A stretch of DNA of 64,000 bases from G963701675 sp963701675 (lineage in GTDB: Bacteria > Planctomycetota > Planctomycetia > Gemmatales > Gemmataceae): NCBI GenBank assembly GCA_963701675.1, contig OY969623.1:930001-994000 (forward strand). Direction: 5' to 3'. Of the stretch, positions 50,235 to 59,085 are shown piece by piece. The first letter of the stretch is position 1; each line of letters starts with the position of its first letter. The notes beneath the pieces were generated by a model, which ran no database searches, was not told the DNA's origin, and saw only the letters and a list, made by a program, of their open reading frames with translations. Both the position numbers and the translations under genes were made by a program.

Positions 50235-52085
50235 TTGCCCCTTATCGTACAGAAATTCGGCGGCAGCAGCGTGGCCAACGCCGAACGGATCATGGCCGCC
50301 GCCCGCCGCGCGATCCGCGCAAGGCAGGCCGGAAGCCAGGTGATCGTGGTCGTAAGTGCCCGGGGCGACACGACCGACGAATTGATCTCGTTGGCCCGCG
50401 AAATCAGCGAACGCCCGCCGGCACGCGAAATGGATATGCTCCTCGCCACGGGAGAACAAATCTCCATCGCGCTCATGGCCATGGCGATTCAGTCGCTCGG
50501 GCAGCCGGCCATCAGTTTCACCGGCGCGCAAATCGGCATCGTCACCGACAGTTTTCATACAAAGGCCCGCATCAAGAATATCTCCTCGCAGCGCATCTGC
50601 CAGGCGGTCGACGATGGCCAGATTGTGATCGTGGCCGGCTTTCAGGGTATGGACGACCAGTACAACATCACGACCCTCGGCCGCGGCGGCTCCGACACCA
50701 CCGCCGTGGCGCTGGCGGCGGTGATGAAACATTCAGCAGAAGGCCTAAGCCCCCGGGTTGCAACCCGTGGGCTTGTGGAGTGTGAGATCTACACCGACGT
50801 GGACGGCGTCTACACCTGTGATCCACGTATCGTGCCCGAAGCGAGGAAGATCGACATCATCAGTTACGACGAGATGCTCGAGTTGGCTAGCGTCGGCGCC
50901 GGAGTGATGCACTCACGGAGCATTGAGTTCGCCAAGAAATTCGACGTTCCGCTCCAAGTGCGGTCCTCCTTCAGCGACGCGGAAGGCACCTGGATTGTGC
51001 CCGAGGCCGATTGGATGCAAGAGGCGGCCGTTTGCGGCGCGGCGATCGTCCGCGATGAAGCACGGCTCAGTCTCGAAGGCGTTCCCGACGAACCGGGGAT
51101 CAGTCATCGTCTGTTCAGCGCTATCGCCGAGCAAAACATCGTCGTCGACATGATCGCGCAGAATGTAGGCAGTGCCGGGAAGGCGGCGATTGGCTTCACC
51201 GTTCTTCGAAATGAACTGCCTCAGACCTTGGCCGTCATCGGGCCTCTGGCGGCAGAACTTGGCGCCACCGTCGTCCACGAGGAGGACGTCAGCAAAATCT
51301 CCGTCGTCGGCACTGGAATGCGAACCCACACCGGCGTTGCCGAGCGGATGTTTGCCGCGCTGGCGGCCGAGAAGATTAAAGTGAAGATGATTACCACCGG
51401 CGACATCAAGATATCCGTCCTGGTGGACAAGTCGGACGGGGTCCGGGCCGTTCGGGCCGTGCATCAGGCGTTCGGCCTGCACCTTCCTCGCCCGGGCGCC
51501 GGCGTACCGACCGGCCCCACAGCGCCCGCCGGCCATCGCCGTCGGCCCGCGCCGGTCGTCGAGGAAAGCACCGGCCGCGACATGTCGGCCGTGACCCAAC
51601 GACTTTCCGCCATGGAGGAAATCGTGGTCAGCGACCTGTTGGTAAGCACCGACCAAGGCCGAATTACCATGTTCGATCTGACCGATCGACCGGATAACTG
51701 CTCGCTCGTCTTTCAGGCCGTTGCCGCTGTGGGAATCGTGGTGGACATGATCTTGTACAACACTCGGCCCGGCGGTCGAGCCGAATTGTCTTTCAGCGTA
51801 CCTCGACAAGACCTGGCCCGCGCGCTCGCCGCCGCACAGGAAGTCGCACTTCAGTTGGACAACGCCGTACGGGTCTTTGCCGACGCCAACATCGCGAAAC
51901 TCTTTGCCCTCGGCGTCGGCATGCGCACCCACACCGGCGTCGCCCGCCGGATGTTCGGCGCGTTGGCGGAACGCAACATCAACATTGCGATGATCAACAC
52001 CAGCGAAGTGCGTGTCAGTGTCGTCGTCGACGGCCGCCGCGGCGAGGAAGCGCTGCAATGTTTGCGTGAGGCGTTTCCACAATGA
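50235..52085 (+). CDS. Aspartate kinase with four ACT domains and an in-frame repeat insertion
   Basis: TTG 50235 is the start used (GGAGA about 9 bases upstream). The 616-residue protein has the kinase core with KFGGSSV near the N-terminus, GRGGSDTTA and TDVDGVYTCDPR, then ACT domains (VGTGMRTHTGVAERMFAALAAEKIK, TTGDIKISVLVD and a second pair). It phosphorylates aspartate at the first step of Lys/Thr/Met synthesis, and the ACT domains bind allosteric effectors. The family A palindrome (50747-50774) lies inside the coding region between KH and ECEIYTDV and adds about 17 residues (SAEGLSPRVATRGLV). The frame is kept. Confidence 0.92.
   Translation: MPLIVQKFGGSSVANAERIMAAARRAIRARQAGSQVIVVVSARGDTTDELISLAREISERPPAREMDMLLATGEQISIALMAMAIQSLGQPAISFTGAQIGIVTDSFHTKARIKNISSQRICQAVDDGQIVIVAGFQGMDDQYNITTLGRGGSDTTAVALAAVMKHSAEGLSPRVATRGLVECEIYTDVDGVYTCDPRIVPEARKIDIISYDEMLELASVGAGVMHSRSIEFAKKFDVPLQVRSSFSDAEGTWIVPEADWMQEAAVCGAAIVRDEARLSLEGVPDEPGISHRLFSAIAEQNIVVDMIAQNVGSAGKAAIGFTVLRNELPQTLAVIGPLAAELGATVVHEEDVSKISVVGTGMRTHTGVAERMFAALAAEKIKVKMITTGDIKISVLVDKSDGVRAVRAVHQAFGLHLPRPGAGVPTGPTAPAGHRRRPAPVVEESTGRDMSAVTQRLSAMEEIVVSDLLVSTDQGRITMFDLTDRPDNCSLVFQAVAAVGIVVDMILYNTRPGGRAELSFSVPRQDLARALAAAQEVALQLDNAVRVFADANIAKLFALGVGMRTHTGVARRMFGALAERNINIAMINTSEVRVSVVVDGRRGEEALQCLREAFPQ
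50747..50774. repeat. Palindromic repeat, family A, inside the aspartate kinase gene
   Basis: AAGCCCCCGGGTTG / CAACCCGTGGGCTT, one mismatch in the arms. It matches 11353-11384 and 17935-17962. It lies in frame in a coding gene. Confidence 0.82.
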
Positions 52086-52086
52086 G

Positions 52087-52136
52087 GTTTAGCGGCGGTT
52101 CGCAGAACCGCGCGGTTCTGCAAACCGCCGCTAAAC
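52087..52136. repeat. Palindromic repeat, family B, at a convergent gene junction
   Basis: Outer arms GTTTAGCGGCGGTT / AACCGCCGCTAAAC (52087-52100, 52123-52136) and an inner hairpin CAGAACCG-CG-CGGTTCTG. It starts one base after the aspartate kinase stop. Its right arm contains the TAG stop of the minus-strand oxidoreductase (52131-52133). Confidence 0.87.
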
Positions 52137-53156
52137 GATTGACATCGCGCGACCCGTTTTCACCGACTCGCATTCCTTGTGACACATTACGAGCGCATCA
52201 CGTGCCAATTTCCCACTCAGCAACGCGGGTTCTCTCCCTGCAATGACGGCATCAATGGCCGTTTGTAGCTCGGCCGTGAACGCGACAAGCGGATCGCCGC
52301 CGCCTTCGAATTTCGGCTGTTCACGCCGTCCATTCGATGTGAACATCGTCAACGGTACTGCGCCGGATTCGTAAACGAGCGTCGCATTCTCGAAGTAGAT
52401 TTCAAAACCATGCACGAATGGTCGGGCCCTCTGCGCAATAGCACCGCTGGAACAGGACACACACGGTCCGCCAGGCCCGTAAAGATATTGCGTCGTGAGG
52501 TATTGCACCGCATCGTTTTCGATCACGCCGGTCGAGAACACTTGTCGCGGCACGCCGGAGATAAGGCCGATGAAATGCGTATCGTGCACGTGCAAGTCAA
52601 TCGCGGGACCACCGGTTTTGCTTGCGTCGGCGATTTCCGCAGACCAGTCGGGCTTCGCGATGACCCGTTTGAAATGTGCGGCCACCAATCGGCCGTAGGT
52701 CTGTTCTCGGATTACTTTCGCCGCGAAAGCGAATTCGGGAAAGAACGGCAGGACGTGCGCTACCATCAGCAGTTTGTTCGCTTTCGCCGCTGCCGCCACC
52801 ATGTCATCGGCGTCTTCTTCCGTAAGGGCGATCGGCTTCTCGACCAACACGTGCTTGCCCGCCTGAAGGGCCCGCACCGCAGTTTGGCGGTGTAGGTGCG
52901 TCGGGTTGCAGATGTCAACTAGATCGATGTCCGGATCGGCGAGTAGGGCATCGAGGTGTTCATAAGATTTGACCCCAGCTAGGTCCATAATCTCGCCCGG
53001 CGGCCCAAAGTTGCCGCGAATGTCTCGCCAGTCCCCGGCACGTTTCTCCGGATCGCGGCTGGCAATCGCCGCCACCTGCCCGCCACGCAGCCCGTGCGCC
53101 GCCAAGTAATGGATCATTCCCATAAACCCGATGCCGACGATGCCGATGCGGATCAT
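52131..53156 (-). CDS. Gfo/Idh/MocA-family oxidoreductase
   Basis: The 341-residue protein has the N-terminal Rossmann motif GIVGIGFMG, the catalytic EKPIALTEEDADDMV segment and a C-terminal domain with an aromatic-rich strand (HVHDTHFIGLISGVPRQV). It acts on an unknown sugar or sugar-like substrate. The stop codon is supplied by the family B repeat. A second half-copy of the same repeat lies 47 bases upstream of its start (53203), so the gene is bracketed by family B sequences. Confidence 0.85.
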   Translation of the reverse strand: MIRIGIVGIGFMGMIHYLAAHGLRGGQVAAIASRDPEKRAGDWRDIRGNFGPPGEIMDLAGVKSYEHLDALLADPDIDLVDICNPTHLHRQTAVRALQAGKHVLVEKPIALTEEDADDMVAAAAKANKLLMVAHVLPFFPEFAFAAKVIREQTYGRLVAAHFKRVIAKPDWSAEIADASKTGGPAIDLHVHDTHFIGLISGVPRQVFSTGVIENDAVQYLTTQYLYGPGGPCVSCSSGAIAQRARPFVHGFEIYFENATLVYESGAVPLTMFTSNGRREQPKFEGGGDPLVAFTAELQTAIDAVIAGREPALLSGKLARDALVMCHKECESVKTGRAMSIV

Positions 53157-53202
53157 GATTTCCTTTCCTCTTAACTGCGTTCAGTTTATGATGCCCGTGC
53201 CG

Positions 53203-53230
53203 GTTTAGCCGCGGTTCGCGGAACCGCGCG
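53203..53230. repeat. Partial family B repeat
   Basis: GTTTAGCCGCGGTTCGCGGA then ACCGCGCG, matching the first half of 43432-43481; no second half is present. It sits between the oxidoreductase and the sigma-factor gene. Confidence 0.7.
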
Positions 53231-53276
53231 AAGAAACTTTTCGCGATAGATTTCCGCCGTTCGCTGGTACCTGTTT

Positions 53277-53867
53277 ATGGGTGAAACGCCGAGCACCCGG
53301 CCGAGCTTGTTGGTTCGCATCCGTAACGCTGCCGACGCGGCGGCCTGGGGCCAGTTTGTTGAGGTTTACGCCCCGTTGGTATACGGTTACGCCCGCAAAA
53401 ACGGCCTGCAGGACGCCGATGCCGCCGACGTGACGCAGGACGTGCTGCGTTCGGTTTCGACGGCGGCAAAGGGGCTGGATTACGATCCACGCCGCGGCTC
53501 GTTCCGAGGGTGGTTATTCACCGTAGTCCGCAACAAGCTGCGGAACTTCTTTGAGGCACGCAGCCGAAACGAGCAGGGCGCCGGCGACACGACCGCACAG
53601 TACCTGCTCACGGAGGTTCCGGCCCGAGACGAGACCGATCAATGGGAAAAAGAGTATGAACAGCAGTTGTTCGCCTGGGCCGTGGATCAAGTCCGCGCCG
53701 ATTTTTCGGCATCGACCTGGCAGGCGTTCTGGATGACGGCAGTCGACGGCAAGAGCGGCAAGCAGGTAGCGACCGAACTCAGCATGACGGTGGCGGCGGT
53801 GTATCTTGCGAAAGGCCGAGTGATGGCGCGGTTGAAAGAAGAAATCAAGCGAGTTCAAGGCGAGTGA
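53277..53867 (+). CDS. ECF-type RNA polymerase sigma factor
   Basis: The 196-residue protein has region 2 (WGQFVEVYAPLVYGYARKNGLQDADAADVTQDVLRSV) and region 4 (KQVATELSMTVAAVYLAKGRVMARLKEEI). It resembles the sigmas at 20110 and 30880. The stop overlaps the GTG of the next gene, so it heads a signalling operon with the large kinase. Confidence 0.88.
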   Translation: MGETPSTRPSLLVRIRNAADAAAWGQFVEVYAPLVYGYARKNGLQDADAADVTQDVLRSVSTAAKGLDYDPRRGSFRGWLFTVVRNKLRNFFEARSRNEQGAGDTTAQYLLTEVPARDETDQWEKEYEQQLFAWAVDQVRADFSASTWQAFWMTAVDGKSGKQVATELSMTVAAVYLAKGRVMARLKEEIKRVQGE

Positions 53868-54379
53868 CGGGGTGTTGTATGTTCGCGTCTTCGATTGATT
53901 TTCAGGATGTAGAAGCAGGCCTCGGGATTTCACTCGTGCTCGGCCTTGCCGTTTTCGTCCTCAATTGGACCCACCGACACAATGCCGCCTTGTTGGTTGC
54001 GCTCCCTGCTTTGTTCATGAGCATCCGGACTCTCACGCACTTCTGGAGGATTCACCGTGATACCTTCGAGCCCATGTCCATCGCGATTATCACGCTGTGC
54101 ATCGCCGTGATGGTGGTCGCTGTTACTGCAATCACGAGCGCGTTCGAGACATGGAGAGATAAGCCCAAGTGGTTAGATCGTTATTTTCTGGTGGTCGCGC
54201 TTTTCGGAACAATTGCCTTGGTGATTTGGGTGGTGGGCGGGTTCTCGCGGCCCGCTTCACTTTCGTTGCCGGCGCTTATCTATGCGACGGTCGGGGTTTG
54301 CTTGATCTGGCGCTGCGCGAAACGGGTGGAAAAACAACCGGGATCTGGTCTATTCGTCCGCTTGGCCTCCAAGTTTTAG
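53864..54379 (+). CDS. Hypothetical membrane protein
   Basis: The 171-residue product from GTG 53864 (ATG 53879 possible) has four hydrophobic segments: GLGISLVLGLAVFVLNW, ALLVALPALFMSI, IAIITLCIAVMVVAVTAI and YFLVVALFGTIALVIWVV. No family is recognised. Its end overlaps the start region of the kinase downstream, so the three genes are coupled. Confidence 0.55.
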   Translation: MTGCCMFASSIDFQDVEAGLGISLVLGLAVFVLNWTHRHNAALLVALPALFMSIRTLTHFWRIHRDTFEPMSIAIITLCIAVMVVAVTAITSAFETWRDKPKWLDRYFLVVALFGTIALVIWVVGGFSRPASLSLPALIYATVGVCLIWRCAKRVEKQPGSGLFVRLASKF

Positions 54380-57300
54380 ACATCATCGCGTTCTGCCTTC
54401 TGGCGCCGTTCATAGTTCACATCCTGATATTCGTCGGCAACAGGATCGCAATGGAGCCGCTAAAGCATGACCTAGAAAAGTACCGGCATTGGCAAATGCA
54501 AATCTTGGCCGTGATCGCCATGGCTTCAACTGGTGCATGCTGGCTGATCTGGCGGTGGCGGCGATTCGAATCGCCACAAGCGCTCCCCGCTGCGTGCCCC
54601 TCACTCAAGCGTTGGCGCGAGTTTCTTACGGCACAAGGATCGCAAGCGGACCAGTCATTACTCACCGCCCATCTCGAAACCTGCGAAAAGTGCCAGCGTG
54701 AGCTTGAGCATCTCGCCGAAACAAACGAGTCCTGGTCCGGCGTCGCCCGCCAACTCGGCCGGCAGCCCGCGACACACGATTACGCATTGAGGCAAGTCAT
54801 GGACAAACTCAAAAGCGAAACCGACAACCGCACCGCCCCGCAAGTGATGGGCAGTAAAGACTGGTCGCTCAGCTTTCTTGACCCACCCACCCAGCCGGGG
54901 CAGCTTGGCCGATTCGGGCGGTACGATGTGTTGGAAGAAATCGGCCGCGGCGGTATGGGAGTGGTGTTGAAGGCGTTCGATCCGTCGTTGCAACGGATCG
55001 TGGCCGTCAAGGTACTGGCGCCGCACCTGGCCACCAGCGGCATCGCCCGCCGGCGCTTTACTCGTGAAGCACAGGCGGCCGCGGCTGTCAGTCACGAACA
55101 CGTGGTTACCATCCATGAGGTCAACGAAGCCAACGGCCTGCCGTACATCGCGATGCAGTTTGTCCCCGGCGTCTCTCTCGAACAGAAGATCGACCGCGAC
55201 GGACCGTTGCCATTAGATCAAGTCCTCCGCATCGCCCACCAAGCCGCTTGCGGCTTAGCGGCTGCCCACGCCCAAGGCCTCGTCCACCGCGATATCAAAC
55301 CGGCAAACATCCTGCTGTTGGAAAGCGCAACCGAACAAGTGAAGTTGACTGACTTCGGCCTGGCGCGGGCCGTCGACGAAGCCGGTGTGACGCAGAGTGG
55401 TTTTGTGGCCGGCACGCCGCAGTACATGTCTCCCGAGCAAGCGCGCGGCGACGCGGTCGATCACCGCACTGATCTTTTCAGCCTTGGCAGCACGCTGTAC
55501 GCCATGTGCACGGGCGCGGTGCCGTTCAAGGCCGAAAGCACTCTCGCTGTTCTGCGAAAGGTTCGAGAAGAAATGCCGCGACCGATCGCGGAATTGAATG
55601 CCGGCGTTCCGTCCTGGCTGGTCGCGATTATCGAGAAGTTACTCGCCAAGGAGCCGGCCGATCGATTTCAATCGGCAGGTGAAGTCTCCGATATGTTCAG
55701 TCAACACCTCGCCCATGTTCAACACGGCGCACCGCTTCCGCCCGTTCGGCGAGTAGTTCCCGCGGGTTTGCCGTCCAGTCTGACCATCTGCCCATCTTGC
55801 GGCGCCAATCTGAACATTCCCGAAGCAATGATCGGTGAGTCGGTCGACTGCCCGGAATGCGCTAAGCCGTTCCGCGTCGAGGCTGGCTCACGGTCGATCG
55901 AGGTGCCGCGTCCTCGTATCGATCCGCGTAATGCTCGTACCGGGCATCAATCGGTCAAAGCCTTGCCCTTCAAGGTGGAATTGCTCGATGGTATCGGTGA
56001 ATGTAACGGACTCCTCCGAGTCGAAGGGGATTACCTCTGTCTGGAATTTCAGAGCCAGTACATGGAACTGGTTAAGGGCAGCATCAAACAAGCGCGTATC
56101 CCGATTGCCGACATCAGCACCGCCCGGCTTGAACTGCGCTGGTTCGGTCTCGCTTCCGTACTGGTGCTTGAGCCGATCCGATTTGGCGCCTTCAACAATT
56201 TGCCCGGGCTAAAGCCGGGTTGTGTCGAACTCGGCATCGCCCGCCGGAATCGCGCCACGGCCGAGCAGTTTATCGCCGAGCTACCTTTGGGCTCACCACA
56301 CCCAGTAGTACGCCGCGGCGAACGGATTGCAGTGATTTCGAACGATGGTGGACGGAGTTGGACGAAGCCGATCCTGCTGGCGGTCGCTATCGTACTTTTC
56401 ATATCATGCGCCGCGGTAGTCGCGTTCGCGCTGTTTTATACCTCGGCGTCGATGACGAAGGAGCGATCCAGTGCCGCGACGGTTGCCACGCCTGAGCCAA
56501 TTCCGAGCTACGATTGGCGCGACGAAGCGCTAAGCTGGTTTCCGAAGGATGGGTCAACCTTCGGCGGCTTCGTCAACTTCCAGGAACTTCAGGCCGTCGG
56601 GCTTGACCAGAAAATCCCGCGTCTGATTTTGATGCGTTGGTTCCCAGCGGTTCAAACCGACTTCGAAAAACTCTATCTGGACGACAATTTGGTATTCAAC
56701 CGTATCAGTTTTGCGTACGACGCCGAGCCGGTTGGCGTTAGGGTTCCCTCCAGCGAACGCATTTTCATCCGCGTCACGGGATCTTCGGACAGTGACGCAT
56801 TGTTGCAAATCCTGCTCAAGCTCGTGCCTGACGCCGAGCGGCGCGAAGAGCGACGCCGCGTCGGCGATACTCTCGTCCGGATATTCCACAACCGAGATGT
56901 GGCATTCGCCTTGATCGGTGGCGGGCTTTCCGGTGTCTCGCACACTGAACTGCTTGTTGCCGCGTATCTAAGCGGAAAGGGCGACCCGCTGGACTCGCTT
57001 AAGAAAGCGCTGGCGATGCGCGATCAATCGTCACATCTAGGGCTAAGGGCACACCAACATACAACCTCTTTCCTACATGCGCGCGGCACGCTTCCCGAAG
57101 CACGCCTCAAAAAATGGAATCTGATTCCCGGGATTTTCGATACCGCTCCGATAAACCTGGCGGCTACTGCCGAAACAGACGATTCCGGAAAGACATTTAC
57201 TTTCGCCATTAGCTTCAATCACGGAGCGGGCCAGTCGCCGTCAAACAAGTTCGAGGAGCTTAAACTGAAGCTCCACGACAAACTGTCGAAACTGCCCGGA

Positions 57301-57483
57301 TTCAGCGATCCCGGTAGGCCCATCCAATTCCACCACGCGCAGGAAGGTCTCCGCCAGCTGAGTACTACCTTGGGTGTCACCCATACCACGTTTTCCGCAA
57401 AACTCGACGTTACGCAACTGAACGCGCTCTGGTACGTATTCGCTCCCTTGCTCGAAAGCATGGAAAAACCTAACGGCGACTAA
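54298..57483 (+). CDS. Large membrane-bound Ser/Thr protein kinase with zinc-binding domains
   Basis: From the provisional TTG 54298 the product is 1061 residues. It has two N-terminal hydrophobic segments (DIIAFCLLAPFIVHILIFVG; MQILAVIAMASTGACWLIW) and an HC2-type finger (AHLETCEKCQRELE). The kinase domain has GRGGMG near 216, HRDIKPANIL near 330, DFGLA and SPEQARGD. A zinc ribbon follows (CPSCGANLNIPEAMIGE.VDCPECAKPF near 500), then a TM segment near 690-715 and a 330-residue C-terminal domain of unknown fold. The start is uncertain: the frame is open to GTG 54169 across the preceding gene, and ATG 54451 (AGGA upstream) would drop the first TM. It probably regulates the operon's sigma factor. 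Confidence 0.85.
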   Translation: MLDLALRETGGKTTGIWSIRPLGLQVLDIIAFCLLAPFIVHILIFVGNRIAMEPLKHDLEKYRHWQMQILAVIAMASTGACWLIWRWRRFESPQALPAACPSLKRWREFLTAQGSQADQSLLTAHLETCEKCQRELEHLAETNESWSGVARQLGRQPATHDYALRQVMDKLKSETDNRTAPQVMGSKDWSLSFLDPPTQPGQLGRFGRYDVLEEIGRGGMGVVLKAFDPSLQRIVAVKVLAPHLATSGIARRRFTREAQAAAAVSHEHVVTIHEVNEANGLPYIAMQFVPGVSLEQKIDRDGPLPLDQVLRIAHQAACGLAAAHAQGLVHRDIKPANILLLESATEQVKLTDFGLARAVDEAGVTQSGFVAGTPQYMSPEQARGDAVDHRTDLFSLGSTLYAMCTGAVPFKAESTLAVLRKVREEMPRPIAELNAGVPSWLVAIIEKLLAKEPADRFQSAGEVSDMFSQHLAHVQHGAPLPPVRRVVPAGLPSSLTICPSCGANLNIPEAMIGESVDCPECAKPFRVEAGSRSIEVPRPRIDPRNARTGHQSVKALPFKVELLDGIGECNGLLRVEGDYLCLEFQSQYMELVKGSIKQARIPIADISTARLELRWFGLASVLVLEPIRFGAFNNLPGLKPGCVELGIARRNRATAEQFIAELPLGSPHPVVRRGERIAVISNDGGRSWTKPILLAVAIVLFISCAAVVAFALFYTSASMTKERSSAATVATPEPIPSYDWRDEALSWFPKDGSTFGGFVNFQELQAVGLDQKIPRLILMRWFPAVQTDFEKLYLDDNLVFNRISFAYDAEPVGVRVPSSERIFIRVTGSSDSDALLQILLKLVPDAERREERRRVGDTLVRIFHNRDVAFALIGGGLSGVSHTELLVAAYLSGKGDPLDSLKKALAMRDQSSHLGLRAHQHTTSFLHARGTLPEARLKKWNLIPGIFDTAPINLAATAETDDSGKTFTFAISFNHGAGQSPSNKFEELKLKLHDKLSKLPGFSDPGRPIQFHHAQEGLRQLSTTLGVTHTTFSAKLDVTQLNALWYVFAPLLESMEKPNGD

Positions 57484-57521
57484 TCCAAACCAGCGGGCGA
57501 CGAATAGGACTATCAGTCGAG

Positions 57522-57773
57522 ATGCCGCCCGGTACAATGGCGGGCGTGGAGAAGCCGAGAGTAAAATACCTTGTAGTAATCGAAAAAGGTCCGGCGAGCT
57601 ATGGGGCATACGCACCGGACCTGCCGGGATGCGTGGCCGTCGCGAAAACGCGGCGCGAGGCGCGCACCCTCATTCGCGAAGCGATGCAGCTTCACCTAGC
57701 GGAAATGCGGAATCGCGGTGAGCGAATTCCCAAGCCCAGTGCTGCCGCCGACCTTTTTGAACTTGAATCGTAA
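57522..57773 (+). CDS. hicB: HicB-family antitoxin-like protein
   Basis: The 83-residue protein (ATG 57522; ATG 57537 also possible) contains the HicB fold: KYLVVIEKGPASYGAYAPDLPGCVAVAKTRREARTLIREAMQLHL. In type II systems HicB neutralises the HicA RNase. No hicA-like gene is next to it, so it is an orphan or uses another partner; a PIN gene follows 15 bases downstream on the same strand. Confidence 0.8.
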   Translation: MPPGTMAGVEKPRVKYLVVIEKGPASYGAYAPDLPGCVAVAKTRREARTLIREAMQLHLAEMRNRGERIPKPSAAADLFELES

Positions 57774-57788
57774 AAGTAGCTTTACCCC

Positions 57789-58283
57789 ATGCCGAAGCCG
57801 CGGGTATATGTTGAAACCACAATTCCGAGCTTCTACTACGAGGACCGGACGTCGCCTGACATTATCGCCCGCCGAGAATGGACACGGCAGTGGTGGGACA
57901 CCGCGCCCGGCCGTTATGATCTGGTAACCAGTCCCGCCGTACTTGAGGAGTTGGCCGCCGGACCGCCAGAGCGACGGGAGGGGTGGTTGAGTCTGGTTCG
58001 TGACTTACCTGTTCTTCCTATCGAAACGGGGATCACGGAAATTGTGACGGCGTACATCATCCACCGCTTGATGCCCGCCGACACAACTGGAGATGCGCTT
58101 CATCTCGCCCTGGCCTCGTACCACAAGTGCGACTTCCTGGTAACATGGAACTGTCGCCACCTCGCCAACGCAAACAAATTTGGACATCTGCGTTGGGTTA
58201 ATACGATGCTGGGACTTTTCGTCCCAGCGCTGGTGACGCCGCTCGAATTGTTAGGAGCAACCGATGGAATCCACACCAATTGA
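57789..58283 (+). CDS. PIN-domain (VapC-like) endoribonuclease toxin
   Basis: The 164-residue protein begins PRVYVETTIPSFYYEDRTSPDII, with the first acidic residue of the PIN active site. Later acidic sites lie near LEELAAGPPERREGW and 'DTTGDALHLALASYHKCDFLVTWNCRHLANANK'. PIN toxins cut RNA. The start of the next small gene overlaps by 20 bases. The order (toxin before antitoxin) is reversed from most type II pairs. Confidence 0.8.
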   Translation: MPKPRVYVETTIPSFYYEDRTSPDIIARREWTRQWWDTAPGRYDLVTSPAVLEELAAGPPERREGWLSLVRDLPVLPIETGITEIVTAYIIHRLMPADTTGDALHLALASYHKCDFLVTWNCRHLANANKFGHLRWVNTMLGLFVPALVTPLELLGATDGIHTN

Positions 58284-58464
58284 TCCCACCGTCGATGAGA
58301 TACGTGAGGTGCGACGTCAAATCTCGGCGCGCTTTAATAACGATCCCGCGCGACTCGTGGAGCATTACTTGCGATTTCAGGAGCAATTCCGCGAACGATT
58401 ATTGGGAACTGCGAACGTTGACAATCCAACCGGCTCGCCCGCGCAAACGCGAGCGAACACCTGA
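58264..58464 (+). CDS. Putative antitoxin paired with the PIN-domain protein
   Basis: The 66-residue protein MESTPIDPTVDEIREVRRQISARFNNDPARLVEHYLRF resembles small proteins encoded downstream of PIN genes (pattern DP...E....R.....F..D...), so it is probably the antitoxin. It overlaps the PIN gene by 20 bases, indicating coupling. DNA-binding motifs are not obvious. Confidence 0.6.
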   Translation: MESTPIDPTVDEIREVRRQISARFNNDPARLVEHYLRFQEQFRERLLGTANVDNPTGSPAQTRANT

Positions 58465-58558
58465 CTCGCTATCCCGATGTTCGCAGCGCGCTCGATTAAG
58501 CTTAAATGACAGCTGCCACTAGCCGAACAGTCGGTTCAATTTCTCAGGAGGAAAAACC

Positions 58559-59077
58559 ATGACTCGCTACCTCGGTATCTTCAGCATCGGCGTCGTCCTT
58601 ATCAGCGGCGTCACGTTCGCTCAGGAGAACGACAAACCAAAAGACGCGAAGCCGGACATGAAGGCGATGGGCGGAGCGATGGTCACCGCCCTCAAGGCCT
58701 CGCCCGGCTGCCTCGGCGTCGAGCTGGCGAGGACTGCCAGCGGCAAGGAAGTGATCTTCGCCTGGTTCGAAAACAAAAAGGCGGTGTCGACATGGTATTA
58801 CAGCGACACGCACCGCACCCTCATGCGAAGCTTCTTCCCCGCGGACAAGTACGATAAGCCGTTGCAAGACGTGCCCGACGACGGCAAACCCATCATGGCC
58901 ATCGCGTCGATCACTTTCTCGGATAAGCCCAAATTCAAGGAATCGACGCTGCCGATCTCCCAGATTTCCATCGAGCTGTATCAACCACTTACCGGCGGCA
59001 TCTTCCTCGGCGGCCGCTTCGCCCCGGAGGCGATGAAAGAGCCGAAGATGAAGGATTACACACCGAAGGGTAAATAA
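58559..59077 (+). CDS. Secreted protein of unknown function
   Basis: The 172-residue protein has a signal peptide (MTRYLGIFSIGVVLISGVTFAQ) and a mature domain with GCLGVELARTASGKEVIFAWFENKKAVSTWYYSDTHRTLM. This is loosely like a dimeric alpha/beta-barrel (ABM-type) fold, though the match is weak. AGGAGG lies 8 bases before ATG 58559. It ends next to the giant hairpin at 59086. Confidence 0.6.
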   Translation: MTRYLGIFSIGVVLISGVTFAQENDKPKDAKPDMKAMGGAMVTALKASPGCLGVELARTASGKEVIFAWFENKKAVSTWYYSDTHRTLMRSFFPADKYDKPLQDVPDDGKPIMAIASITFSDKPKFKESTLPISQISIELYQPLTGGIFLGGRFAPEAMKEPKMKDYTPKGK

Positions 59078-59085
59078 GCCCTCAG

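Noticed and set aside
50913..52082. 389-codon minus-strand frame over aspartate kinase
   Set aside because: Antisense to the ACT domains of aspartate kinase, without motifs.
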